Source of the DNA: Streptomyces iranensis
GTDB lineage: Bacteria; Actinomycetota; Actinomycetes; Streptomycetales; Streptomycetaceae
Length of the DNA stretch: 37,677 nucleotides
Reading direction: 5' to 3'
NCBI RefSeq assembly: GCF_017874715.1
Contig: NZ_JAGGLR010000048.1
Span: 1-37,677 of the forward strand
A model generated the notes under the pieces. The model had not been told where the DNA came from and did no database searches. It was given only the letters and a program-made list of their open reading frames with translations. This document shows, piece by piece, positions 9,002 through 16,817 of the stretch. Every line of letters begins with the position of its first letter. Position 1 is the stretch's first letter. Both the position numbers and the translations under genes were made by a program.

Positions 9002-10462
9002 TCAGGACTTGGTGAAGAACCACTCGTGGTTGTTGGTGTTCTCCGCCGCGCACGGGTAGATCTGCAGTTTCCGGTTTTTGTCGTTCGTATCGAACGAGTC
9101 CAGGCACATGTGGTTGCTGGCGTAGTTGCGGATCCAGAAGCGGCCGTCGGCCTTCTTGTCCGCCCACCAGAGCTGGTTGTCATCGGTGGTGGTCTTGCAC
9201 CGGAACTCGGTCACGGGCGTTGAGGGGCCCACGGGCCCGGAGCCGGGCAGGTCCATGCACCGGTTGTCCGACACGTTCCGGATGGCGAAGAGGTCCTTGC
9301 CGCCGGGGCCGGCCTTGGAGAGCTTCTTCTCCAGGTTCCACAGCTGGTTGCCGTCCGGCTTGCTGTTGCACGCCAAGTGGCGGACCGGGGCGTCGTCGGC
9401 GCCCGGTCCGGGCGGGGCGGCGCAGGTTCCGTTCGCCCGGTTCTTGATGAGCACCCGTTGTGTGAGCATCGGCATCGTGGGCGGTAGCGCCCGGTACGGC
9501 TTCTGGGTCTTGGCGGGCTCCGCCTCTTTCTGCGGCTCCTCCTTGCCGGGCGACGAGTCCGCGGTGGGCTTGGGCGGAGCGGAATCCTTCTCCTTCTCCT
9601 TCTCCTTCTCCTTCTCCGCGGGCCGCTCGGACGGCGATGGCGACTTCTCGACGAACGCGCCCGCGCGGGAGCCGTCCTCCTCCAGGACGGTGTCGGCCGC
9701 GGCGTTGGTCGTCCTCTTCCGGTCGTGGTCCTCCTTCGAGCCCATCCCCATGACGAGCAGTGGCACGGCTATGAGGAGGACGCCCCCCAGAGCGGCACCC
9801 GCCAGTATGGGCTTCCTGGGACGGCCGGAGAGGTCGCCGTCCCGGTCGTCGGGCCCTCCGCCGTCCCCTGCCGCGGCGGCGGTGGGGGACGGCGGGACCG
9901 CTCCCTGTCCGGCGCCGGACGCGACGCCCTTCGCCTTGGTTCCACGGGCCTTTCCGGCACCGGCCTGACCCTCGGTGGCGGACTCGCCGCTCTTGCCGTC
10001 GGCGTTCGTGCTCGCCGAGGCGGTGCTCGTCTCCGTACGTATCGTGTCCGTGCCCCGCGCGTCGCCGTCCGGCTTCGCGGTGGTCTCGCCCTTTTCGGCG
10101 GCAGTGGCCGCGGACGGCTCCCCGGTGGTGGCCTCGCGGGTGGTGCTCCTGCCCAGCAAACTCATGGGCCCGGTGCCGTCGTCGGCGTCCCGCGTCTGGC
10201 CACCATGTTCACTTCGGCGGCGCGCGCCGCCCTCTTCGCCGCCCTCCCCGGCCGCGTTCGCTGCCGTAGGGCGGTCGGGCCCACCGGATCGCCCTCCGAA
10301 GCGCGAGCCGATGAGGGTCCGCGCGACGGACGCCGCGTCCGACGGAGTCGACGACTGCTCGGACGAATCGGGTGAGACCTGCTGTCGCTCACGCGACGGG
10401 GGTTCGGCGGTGGGGCGGCCGGGTAGCGCCTCCGCCTCACCGGATTTGTGCTGATCGGACAT
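9002..10462 (-). CDS. Single-pass membrane protein with extracellular ricin-type beta-trefoil lectin domain
   Basis: A 486-residue protein. The start is ATG at 10462 because AGGAGGAG lies 5 bases upstream (10468-10475); an in-frame ATG at 10498 lacks such a site. Residues 1-215 are polar, low-complexity and presumably cytoplasmic. Residues about 217-240 form one membrane helix (PILAGAALGGVLLIAVPLLV) after a GRPRK stop-transfer-like segment. A disordered linker contains an EKEKEKEK run. Residues about 340-486 are a RICIN domain: three repeats end in QLWNL, QLWWA and HEWFF, matching the QxW pattern, and cysteines are paired (CAAPP/HLAC, RCMDL/FRCK, MCLDS/YPC). The lectin part should face the cell wall and bind carbohydrate. 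It is convergent with the T7SS-associated gene; RICIN membrane proteins do occur near Streptomyces T7SS genes, so a shared role is possible but not shown. Confidence 0.88.
   Translation of the reverse strand: MSDQHKSGEAEALPGRPTAEPPSRERQQVSPDSSEQSSTPSDAASVARTLIGSRFGGRSGGPDRPTAANAAGEGGEEGGARRRSEHGGQTRDADDGTGPMSLLGRSTTREATTGEPSAATAAEKGETTAKPDGDARGTDTIRTETSTASASTNADGKSGESATEGQAGAGKARGTKAKGVASGAGQGAVPPSPTAAAAGDGGGPDDRDGDLSGRPRKPILAGAALGGVLLIAVPLLVMGMGSKEDHDRKRTTNAAADTVLEEDGSRAGAFVEKSPSPSERPAEKEKEKEKEKDSAPPKPTADSSPGKEEPQKEAEPAKTQKPYRALPPTMPMLTQRVLIKNRANGTCAAPPGPGADDAPVRHLACNSKPDGNQLWNLEKKLSKAGPGGKDLFAIRNVSDNRCMDLPGSGPVGPSTPVTEFRCKTTTDDNQLWWADKKADGRFWIRNYASNHMCLDSFDTNDKNRKLQIYPCAAENTNNHEWFFTKS
9586..9617 (-). 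repeat. Hexanucleotide microsatellite (CTCCTT) in the lectin gene
   Basis: About five tandem copies of CTCCTT on the plus strand encode the Glu-Lys run in the extracellular linker of the ricin-lectin protein. Slippage by whole units would change linker length in frame. Confidence 0.85.
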
Positions 10463-10612
10463 GGATTCTCCTCCTGGTGCCGGAGGCGAGTCCGACACCG
10501 TGGGAACAGTTACAGTGTGAACAGAAGCTGACGGGGAAGCGGATCGAGGGAGACCAGAGCCGCGGCAGGAGCTTCACCGGGCTGTGTTTCAGGATCGTTG
10601 GAGAACGGCGGC

Positions 10613-12382
10613 TCACTCGGGCTCGGGAGGCTGTGGTATTTCCTCCCGGCACTCCTGGCCCACGCACCCTTGCAGCTTGTCCAGCCGCTGGTCGAGGAAT
10701 GTGCGGAGCTTCTTGTAACGGGGATCGTTGTGGCGTGAGCTCAATTCGTGCGGATCGACAACCAGGTCGTACAGTTCCCGTCCGCCGGCGCTGTAGCGGA
10801 CGTAGAGATAGTCGCCGATGCGGATTGCCTCGTATGCCGCGGAGAGTTCTTCCCCCTTGCCGTCCATCCGCTTCTTACCCGGCGACTGAGGGGTGGGGGA
10901 GGCGAGGCCATCCATGTCGAGGTCCCCGGCAGCCGCGGCCCGACCCGCGGAGACGTCGTCGTTCGGCGGCCCCCCGGCCGGGGGCTTGACGGGGCCCGGG
11001 GGAGCCACCGGTGTGCGGCGGGCACCTTCCGCGATCTCCTGAAGCACCGGCCTGCCGCTGCTCTTGCGGGGATCACGCCCGTACGGCAGGAGCGACCGTC
11101 CGTCGAGTGCGAGGTCCGGGTCCGCGCCGCCGATGTCCGAGATGGTGGCGGCCAGATCGACGTTGCTGGTGAGTTCCTTCGAGTGCTGCCCCGCGTCGAT
11201 GCCGGGGCCGCGCAGCAGCATGGGCACCTGTCCCGACGCGCCGTGCGGAAGGAACTTTCCCGTCGGTACGCGGTGCTCGCCGAAGAAGAATCCGTTGTCG
11301 GCGGCGAACAGCACATACGTGTTGTCCAGTTGACCAGTGGACTTGAGCGTGCTCATCAGCTTCTCCATGGCCTCGTCGACGGCCAGCAGCGATTCCAGCC
11401 GTCCCCGGTAGCTCTCGGTGATGCGCGCGGTGGTCTCGCCGTCCAGATTCGGGCGCTTCTGGAGAAAGAGTGGCTTGTCCCGCATGTCGCTCTCGTTGTA
11501 CGCGGGGTTCTCGGGCAGCCTCTCGTTCGCGAACTCGCCCTTGTGGCGAGGCGCCGGACGGGGGGCATCCCCGACGCCCGGACGCGGGGTCGGCCCGGAT
11601 TCCAGGTGGTCTCCCGAGTTCACCTTCTCCCTATTCGGCAGAATCTCGCTGTGCGGTGCGAGAAAGGCGAGACTCAGGAAGAAGGGCTTGTCTCCTTCGG
11701 CCTTGCGTTTGATGAAGTCGACGCCTTTGTCACGGTACACATCGGTCTGGTAGAGCTTCGGGTCCTCCTCGCTGGGCTTCCCGTAGGTGTGCAGCTTCCC
11801 GTTCTCGTTGAGCTGGTAGCCCCACATCCTGTACGTGGTCGGATCGATCGCGCCGCGCCACTCGTCCCAGCCGGGCGGCACGTGCTTCGGGTCCTTTACG
11901 CCGTAACCATTGGGGTACTTGCCGATGTGCGAGGTGACATAGCCGGCCTTCTGCATCCACACCGGCAGCGTCTTTTTCTCGTTGAGCTTGTCGTAGCCGC
12001 CCCGCGGGGCGGAGTTGTGCCGTACGCCGTTGTTGTGCGCGAACTGCCCGCTCAGATAGGTCGACCGTGAGGGACAGCACAGAGGTGATGACGGGTGGTA
12101 GCGGTCAAAGGTGACGCCTTCGTCGCCCAGTAGCTTCCGGGTTTTGGACATGACTCTCATCGACTCGAGCCACTGGTCGTCGGTCATCACCATCAGCACG
12201 TTGGGCCGCTTCTTCTCGGCCTCCGGTTCGTCCTGGACACTGACGCACCCCGTGGCGGCCGGCAGCAGCAGAAGAAGCAGGCTGAGTACGGTGGTTGGTA
12301 CGGAGACCCCCGAGTGTCGGCGCCTTCCCGTCATGCCCCTCTCGGTCTTCGCCGCGGTCTTCGCGGTGATCGTGGCTTTCAT
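10613..12382 (-). CDS. Type I sulfatase, putative lipoprotein
   Basis: About 589 residues from ATG 12382. No start has a strong ribosome site; a GTG at 12397 and an ATG at 12334 are alternatives. After a basic region (GRRRHSG) comes a hydrophobic stretch ending LLPAATGC, a plausible if not ideal lipobox, so the enzyme is probably anchored outside the membrane. The sulfatase fold is clear: N-terminal metal-binding VLMVMTDDQW near residue 66 and the formylglycine motif LCCPSRSTYLSG near residue 100, where the first Cys would be oxidised to formylglycine. HIGKYPNGYG, a FFLSLAFLAPH segment, FAADNGFFFGEHR and a C-terminal ELYDLVVDPHE complete it. It hydrolyses sulfate esters (substrate unknown). 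A disordered Pro-rich insert lies at about residues 460-510. It is transcribed in the same direction as the lectin gene, with about 150 bases between; a carbohydrate-related pairing is possible. Confidence 0.88.
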   Translation of the reverse strand: MKATITAKTAAKTERGMTGRRRHSGVSVPTTVLSLLLLLLPAATGCVSVQDEPEAEKKRPNVLMVMTDDQWLESMRVMSKTRKLLGDEGVTFDRYHPSSPLCCPSRSTYLSGQFAHNNGVRHNSAPRGGYDKLNEKKTLPVWMQKAGYVTSHIGKYPNGYGVKDPKHVPPGWDEWRGAIDPTTYRMWGYQLNENGKLHTYGKPSEEDPKLYQTDVYRDKGVDFIKRKAEGDKPFFLSLAFLAPHSEILPNREKVNSGDHLESGPTPRPGVGDAPRPAPRHKGEFANERLPENPAYNESDMRDKPLFLQKRPNLDGETTARITESYRGRLESLLAVDEAMEKLMSTLKSTGQLDNTYVLFAADNGFFFGEHRVPTGKFLPHGASGQVPMLLRGPGIDAGQHSKELTSNVDLAATISDIGGADPDLALDGRSLLPYGRDPRKSSGRPVLQEIAEGARRTPVAPPGPVKPPAGGPPNDDVSAGRAAAAGDLDMDGLASPTPQSPGKKRMDGKGEELSAAYEAIRIGDYLYVRYSAGGRELYDLVVDPHELSSRHNDPRYKKLRTFLDQRLDKLQGCVGQECREEIPQPPEPE

Positions 12383-12744
12383 GGGTCCGGTATCCACAAC
12401 ACCCGTCCGTGCTCACATCTTGTGCTCAGAAGCCGTATCTCAACCAATCTTGGAACCTGCAAGCCGAACGGAGATGTGCCGCTCCTTTGGAGTCGGGGTC
12501 TCCTCCGCGTGCGGTTTTCGTCGGTCGCTACTACGGGGCGAGCGCGGACTCGGTTCAACCCTCTTCGGGAACATGAGTGGCCGCGATGCCACCGGACGGG
12601 ATCGGCTGAACGGTGGGCGGGGGCTTCCGTGGTGACCGTCTGAGCCGCGACCGGTGAATCCCGTGGGGGCGCCCGGTTTCGGCGAGTGGCTGGTGCGCGC
12701 GGTGACGCCGGCGCGCAGGCACTGATACCTCCTCCCCGCCGGTC
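12383..12744. other. Intergenic region upstream of the sulfatase, no supported gene
   Basis: It should contain the sulfatase promoter on the minus strand, but I see no convincing -35/-10 pair at standard spacing. Open frames here are short, lack ribosome sites and resemble nothing known. Toward the right end, the decamer CCCCGCCGGT is repeated near 12736-12765. Confidence 0.4.
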
Positions 12745-13120
12745 CCCGCCGGTCCCCGCCGGCTGGCAGCTTGAGTGGGTGGTGCAGGAGGACCGGCGGA
12801 CGGGTAAGCCGTTGGATGCCCTCCCGGACCGGAGCCCGGCCTGTACGACCCGGCCCCGGGTCGCGCTGTCCCAGCGGGCGCTCCTGGAAGGTGCCAAGCG
12901 TGGTGAGCTGCCGGTGATGGGTACCACGCTCACCGCCCGTACGGAGCTGGTGCGCCTCGTGGGCGGCTGGCCGGCGATCCCGGCGTTTCGAGGATGCCGC
13001 ACACCCGCGCGCATCGTCGCATCGGCGAGGCCCGCGAGGTGCGTCGGGAGGACGCCTCGCAGGTGGACCGCGCGGACGGTGCCGAGCGCTTGGTCAAAGC
13101 GGCCGGTGCCGAGCCCTCCG
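12745..13120 (+). pseudogene. Degraded glycosyltransferase remnant
   Basis: Fragments in more than one frame resemble a Streptomyces glycosyltransferase of the GT2 (GT-A) type. GWQLEWVVQEDRRTG (about 12758-12803) fits the first nucleotide-binding strand region. PVMGTTLTARTELVRLVGGW (about 12913-12972) followed by PAIPAF fits the C-terminal acceptor part. A single extra T in TTT at 12986-12988 breaks the frame; removing it restores PAIPAFED, the expected acidic motif. The DxD-containing middle is deleted and no start with a ribosome site is visible. I consider it non-functional. The identification comes from motif memory and is moderate. Confidence 0.5.
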
Positions 13121-13316
13121 ATGGTGCGGTCGGCACGTCCGGGGCCGGGGCAGCCTGCTTCGTGGTCGGTCCGCGGGCCCACAACTGCGGGCCGCCGGAC
13201 AGCGCCGAAGGGACGCCCATGTGTGTCCACTCCCTCCCTCGTGTCACGTAACGCGACGGATTCGCATTGAACTGATGTGCCGCTGTGCCCGTTGCGGCAT
13301 GCGGGGCTCGCGGTGA

Positions 13317-13565
13317 TCCGTCGGGCAGCTACGGGAAATCGGGGACCTGTGCTCACAGATCGGCCCCGTCGTCATCGCCTCGCAGATCCAGCAGGAGTCC
13401 GGGTGGAACAAGGAACTGGTCGGCATCAACGGCGCCGAGGGCATCTCCCAGATGCCGCCGGACACGTCCAAAAAATGGGGCGAGGACGAGAACGACAACG
13501 ACAAGACCTCGGGCCTGACACGCTCCTCGACACCGATCAGGTCAACGGCGAGCCTCTCGACCTGA
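13317..13565 (+). pseudogene. Lytic transglycosylase (SLT domain) fragment
   Basis: In frame 3, between stops at 13314 and 13563, the translation reads IGPVVIASQIQQESGW, then GINGAEGISQMPPDT and KKWGEDENDND, a clear SLT-type lysozyme-like core with the catalytic Glu in QQESGW. After KTSGL the similarity ends and the frame runs out. There is no start codon with a ribosome site upstream. It is a truncated relic of a secreted peptidoglycan-cleaving enzyme, possibly once part of the T7SS neighbourhood. Confidence 0.65.
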
Positions 13566-13684
13566 CCCGGTGCCATGAAACCGCCGGACGGGGAGGAGTA
13601 CCCCAGCATGAGCCCACGGCCGATTCCCAGCGGGTCGTCGTATCCCCCGGGCCGTCAGTGACCAGTACGGCGAGGAGCGACGCC

Positions 13685-14554
13685 GTGCCCGGCGAGCGGC
13701 CTGACCGGGTCCGGCAGGACCACGACGCACACGACGGCACATCGCGGCGCTCGCCGTTCCCCATCGAGGTGCTGATACGCCGAGATGGCACTGCGAACCT
13801 CGACGGTGAACCCTTCTGCGTACCGGACGGCGAACCGTTCCACATCGCCGTGCTCGACGCGCTGCAGCGACACGCGCGGGCCCGGGGCGGACCCGTCGAG
13901 GCGGTGATCGACAACCGGCGGGAGGGGGACGTCACCCGCATCGAGGTCGCCCCCGACGGTTCGAGCCGGATCCTGCGGCACGGTAGTGACCCGGAGGGGG
14001 CCGGGACGGAGCGGCAGTCGTCCGCCGAACCGCCGCCCGCCGGACCGTTCGCCGATGGCACATGGTCCGCCCACGGGGCTACCCGGGTGCCGGACGAACT
14101 CGCCGTCCTCGTCGCGCGCATCACCCGTGCCGTGGATACCGGCGCCTTCGAACGCGCGGCGGCGCTCGCCTTGTGGCTGCGGGAACACGCGGCCCGCACC
14201 TTCGGCGACGAGCACCCTTTCACTCTCGAAGCACACGCGCTGAAGGCGTTTTCGGCGTACCGGTGCGGGAATTACTCCGCCGCGACCGCCATGTGTCTCG
14301 AACTCGCGCGGATCCGCCACCGGCAGGGTGATCCACGCGCCCATGAGGAGCTGATGCGCGCGTTTGCCGCCTGGCGGCTGATCGACGACCCGGCGTCCGG
14401 CGCTGGCTACGGCCGGGAGCTGCTCGCCGTGTGGTCCGGGCTTGCGGAACAGGGCCGTGATGCCGCGGGGGACGCCACATTGGTGCGCGACGTCAAACGC
14501 CGTATACACGCCCTCTCCGCCGCGACCGCTACGCCAGAAACCGGAGCAACCTGA
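13685..14554 (+). CDS. T7SS-neighbourhood hypothetical protein with helical-repeat C-terminal half
   Basis: A 289-residue protein. I choose GTG 13685 because GAGGAG lies 7 bases upstream (13672-13677); the frame is open further left but that part overlaps the transglycosylase relic. Residues about 18-95 form a small alpha/beta domain: PFPIEVLIRRDGTANLDGEP, then DGEPFHIAVLDALQRHARAR and an EVAPDGSSRIL strand. I associate this with accessory proteins in Streptomyces type VII secretion clusters. Residues about 135-285 are alpha-helical and TPR-like, starting VPDELAVLVARITRAVDTGAF, with FTLEAHALKAFSAYRCGNYS inside. No signal peptide or membrane helix, so probably cytoplasmic. Function unknown. 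Downstream, 221 bases precede the sigma factor. Confidence 0.7.
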   Translation: MPGERPDRVRQDHDAHDGTSRRSPFPIEVLIRRDGTANLDGEPFCVPDGEPFHIAVLDALQRHARARGGPVEAVIDNRREGDVTRIEVAPDGSSRILRHGSDPEGAGTERQSSAEPPPAGPFADGTWSAHGATRVPDELAVLVARITRAVDTGAFERAAALALWLREHAARTFGDEHPFTLEAHALKAFSAYRCGNYSAATAMCLELARIRHRQGDPRAHEELMRAFAAWRLIDDPASGAGYGRELLAVWSGLAEQGRDAAGDATLVRDVKRRIHALSAATATPETGAT

Positions 14555-14775
14555 GCGGGAACACGCAGGTCAGCGGCGTGATTGTGGCGGGAAAGCCGCC
14601 TCCGCCGCCGCGGTATCCCGCCTTCCGGATCACCGGAATCGACTGTTCCATCTGTCAATCGAACGTCAAAGCGATGTGGAACTTTGCTCGAAACGCTCGC
14701 CTCGAATCGCGGCCTCCGAGCCCTGCTTGGCGGCCTGACCTCGACGAGGTCACGCATCGAGGGAGTAGTACGAAC

Positions 14776-15363
14776 GTGAGTTGGACCATGATTGGTTCTT
14801 CGGGGGCGGAGAGCGCCCGGGAACGCGCGCTGCACACGCTCTACGACGAGCAGGCCGGGCCTCTGTACGCCTACGTGGTACGGCTGTTGCGCGGTGACCG
14901 ATACCGGGCCGAGGACGTGGTGCAGGAGACGCTGCTGCGCTGCTGGCGCACGCAGGACCTGAACGCCGACCGGCCGCTTCGGCCGTGGCTGTTCAGGGTG
15001 GCCCGCAACCTCGTCGTCGACGACTACCGGTTGCGCATGACGCGCCCCCAGGAGGTCAGTGGCAACGCCTGGCTGGACGACTTGGTGACCCGGCCCGACG
15101 ACGTGGACAGGTTGCTTACCTCCTTGCTTCTCAGGGAGGCTTTCCGGCAACTGTCGCCCAAGCACCGGGAAGTGCTGTACGAGACGTACTACTCCGGCAG
15201 GTCGACGCAGGAGACGGGCCAGTTGCTCGGTATTCCGCCGGGCACCGTCAAGTCGCGGACGTATCACGCGGTACGCGCCCTGCGGCTGGCCATGGGCCTC
15301 GTCGAGAGCGCCCACGACGAGGTCGGTGAGAAGCCTCCGTGGGCGTACCCGTCCGCGGCGTGA
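14776..15363 (+). CDS. ECF-type RNA polymerase sigma factor
   Basis: A 195-residue protein from GTG 14776, with GAGGGAG about 10 bases upstream. Sigma region 2 is visible near residues 15-75: LYDEQAGPLYAYVVRLLRGD, then AEDVVQETLLRCWR and PWLFRVARNLVVDDYR. Region 4 lies near residues 120-175: LSPKHREVLYETYYSGRSTQ, then LGIPPGTVKSRTYHAVRALR, a typical helix-turn-helix. It would direct RNA polymerase to a stress-type promoter. No anti-sigma factor gene is adjacent, so control is unclear. GGAAC near 14679 looks like an ECF -35 element but I find no matching -10, so autoregulation is unproven. The 200 bases upstream (14555-14775) hold no gene I can support. Confidence 0.9.
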   Translation: MSWTMIGSSGAESARERALHTLYDEQAGPLYAYVVRLLRGDRYRAEDVVQETLLRCWRTQDLNADRPLRPWLFRVARNLVVDDYRLRMTRPQEVSGNAWLDDLVTRPDDVDRLLTSLLLREAFRQLSPKHREVLYETYYSGRSTQETGQLLGIPPGTVKSRTYHAVRALRLAMGLVESAHDEVGEKPPWAYPSAA

Positions 15364-15541
15364 CGCGGGATCTTCGCTCAGCCGGTCGGCCGGTCCCGTA
15401 CCGCGGGTCGCTCCCAGGTCAGGACGGGACGGGGACTTGGCGGTTCGGGTGATTCTTCCGCCACGGAGGGTTCCCGCGTCCCCGCCCCGTTCGCGTCGTG
15501 GGTGCTGGGTGCATGGGGCGCGTGGGGTGCATGGCGAGCAT

Positions 15542-15576
15542 TGTGGGCCGTGTGGGCCGTGTGGGCCGTGTGGGCC
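15542..15576. repeat. 9-bp tandem repeat TGTGGGCCG
   Basis: Nearly four head-to-tail copies of TGTGGGCCG, preceded by looser GGTGCATGGG-type repeats from about 15500. On the minus strand they would read as repeating His-Thr-Ala and His-Ala-Pro. They lie in a 330-base stretch (15364-15696) without a convincing gene; the minus-strand frame through it has no ribosome site. Confidence 0.8.
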
Positions 15577-15696
15577 TTCAGCAGCCACGCCCGGTGTTCC
15601 ACGGCGGCGGTGAGCGCGTCACCGGCGCGCCCGGGATCTGGCGCGTGTTCGCTTGTTCGGCAGGGCCATGAGGATGCGATGTCGCGTATCTGATGC

Positions 15697-15981
15697 TCAG
15701 AGCAGAATGTCCTCTCGCGAGAGCAGACCCGCATGACGCCACCTCTCTACCCGGTCCATGAGTTCCACGTAAACGCTGAATGCACCTGAGCCCCACGCGG
15801 CGGAGAGCCGATCAGCGGCTGCTTCGAGGTCTCCCTCGTGCTCACACAGCGCAATCCACATGGCCGTCTCTTTTGGCGTGCACCATATCTGCGTCGTGGG
15901 CGTGGTAAGCGTCATTTCCCCGCTCATGAGAATGTCCAACACAATCTCCGAGCAAGGTTGGTACCTCGACATAACCTTCAT
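15697..15981 (-). CDS. PqqD/RRE-like small protein
   Basis: A 94-residue protein from ATG 15981, with AAGG about 8 bases upstream. The fold pattern resembles PqqD-type RiPP recognition elements: N-terminal strands (EMTLTTPTTQIWCTPKETA), a helix (AMWIALCEHEGDLEAAADRL), then VYVELMDRVERWRHAGLL, matching the usual final helix and HAGLL-type ending. In RiPP pathways such proteins bind leader peptides. DNA here is clearly less GC-rich than its neighbours, suggesting separate ancestry. Immediately downstream on the same strand is a short frame beginning MALPNKR, but it breaks after 16 residues, so a following gene may have decayed. No intact maturase or protease is nearby. Assignment is by pattern only; it could be an unrelated small alpha/beta protein. 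Confidence 0.55.
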   Translation of the reverse strand: MKVMSRYQPCSEIVLDILMSGEMTLTTPTTQIWCTPKETAMWIALCEHEGDLEAAADRLSAAWGSGAFSVYVELMDRVERWRHAGLLSREDILL

Positions 15982-16074
15982 TTCTTGGCCTTTTCCATCG
16001 AGTGCGCCCAGGCGCGTAAACGTGCGGGGACGTCCTCACCCCCACCGCGACGCCGGAGCGAACTGCTCAGCGGA

Positions 16075-16338
16075 CGACTTCGGCGAGCGCCGGGATGAAG
16101 ATGAGTTCGTCGAACCCGCCCCTGTTCGACTATGTGTCGGAGAACGAAGCTGCGCATTTCGGTGCGCAGTTCGCCGGGCGCGCCTCAGCCTTGACGAGTT
16201 CCAGACCGGCGTGCCGAGGGCGGCGCGTGCCGGGGCGGTGCCGGTGCGTACCGCGTCGGACAGCCGTCCCCAGGGCAGCCAGTGCGTTCGGTACCGCCCC
16301 ACAACGCCAGATCACGCGGTGAGCCGGGCTCGTCGCAT
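16075..16338 (-). pseudogene. O-methyltransferase (family 2) relic
   Basis: On the minus strand, frames read CDEPGSPRDLALWGG, then (after a frame change near 16290) HWLPWGRLSDAVRTG and ALGTPVWN, then in a third frame FDELIFIPALAEVV. Together these follow the region between dimerisation and SAM-binding domains of small-molecule O-methyltransferases. The SAM-binding part is absent. The frame changes and missing ends mark it as a decayed fragment. Confidence 0.4.
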
Positions 16339-16661
16339 CCGCATCATCCGTCCCGTGTCGCCCACGGGGGGACGGGCGGAACCAGCCGCCACGGATGGAT
16401 GCTCGAACAAGGCCATGTGATTCCCCTCGACTCGGAAGCGGCGACAGCCACCTGAGAGATCCGGGGCGCATGGTGGCCACGGCGTCTCTCGCTGATCCGC
16501 TCCCTTGCACGGAGCGACAACGTGTAGAGCACGAACGGATGAACACCGGGAGCGGTTCAATGGCTGGTCTTATCGCCGCGAGAGACCCTTGGCCGCCCGA
16601 GGCCGACCGCTGCCGCCTCATCCGTCCATGTCGGCATCTGGGGGCGGAAGGTGGTGAACCG

Positions 16662-16817
16662 ATGTTCCGGCAAGAACGTTGTGCTTGCCGACCGGATACG
16701 TCCGGAGTTCCTCTCGGCACAGGGCCGGCCGCCCCCATGACTTTGTTGTCCTGCGGCTTCAACCGCTCAGGTCGTTCATACGGGGTTGTCACCGCGGCAG
16801 GACGGGTGGGGACATGA
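16662..16817 (+). CDS. Possible small ORF overlapping the methyltransferase start
   Basis: 51 codons from ATG 16662, with AAGGTGG about 7 bases upstream. Its stop overlaps the methyltransferase start as ATGA (16814-16817), an arrangement often seen with translational coupling. The product is Cys- and Gly-containing (RQERCACRPDTSG, then LLSCGFNRSGRSYG) and matches no family I know. It may be chance in a decayed zone; confidence is low. Confidence 0.25.
   Translation: MFRQERCACRPDTSGVPLGTGPAAPMTLLSCGFNRSGRSYGVVTAAGRVGT

Noticed and set aside
10748..12070. 440-codon plus-strand frame
   Set aside because: It is antisense to the sulfatase, whose motifs are unambiguous.
12686..13270. 194-codon plus-strand frame as an intact gene
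   Set aside because: Only part of it resembles a glycosyltransferase and the homologous sequence leaves the frame at 12986; treated as a pseudogene.
15542..15576. Tandem repeats considered as a CRISPR array
   Set aside because: Units are 9 bases, contiguous and without spacers; no cas genes are present.
16312..16416. 34-codon minus-strand ORF with GAGGGG before its ATG, considered as a RiPP precursor
   Set aside because: It overlaps the O-methyltransferase relic and its residues have no leader/core pattern; the ribosome site may be coincidence.
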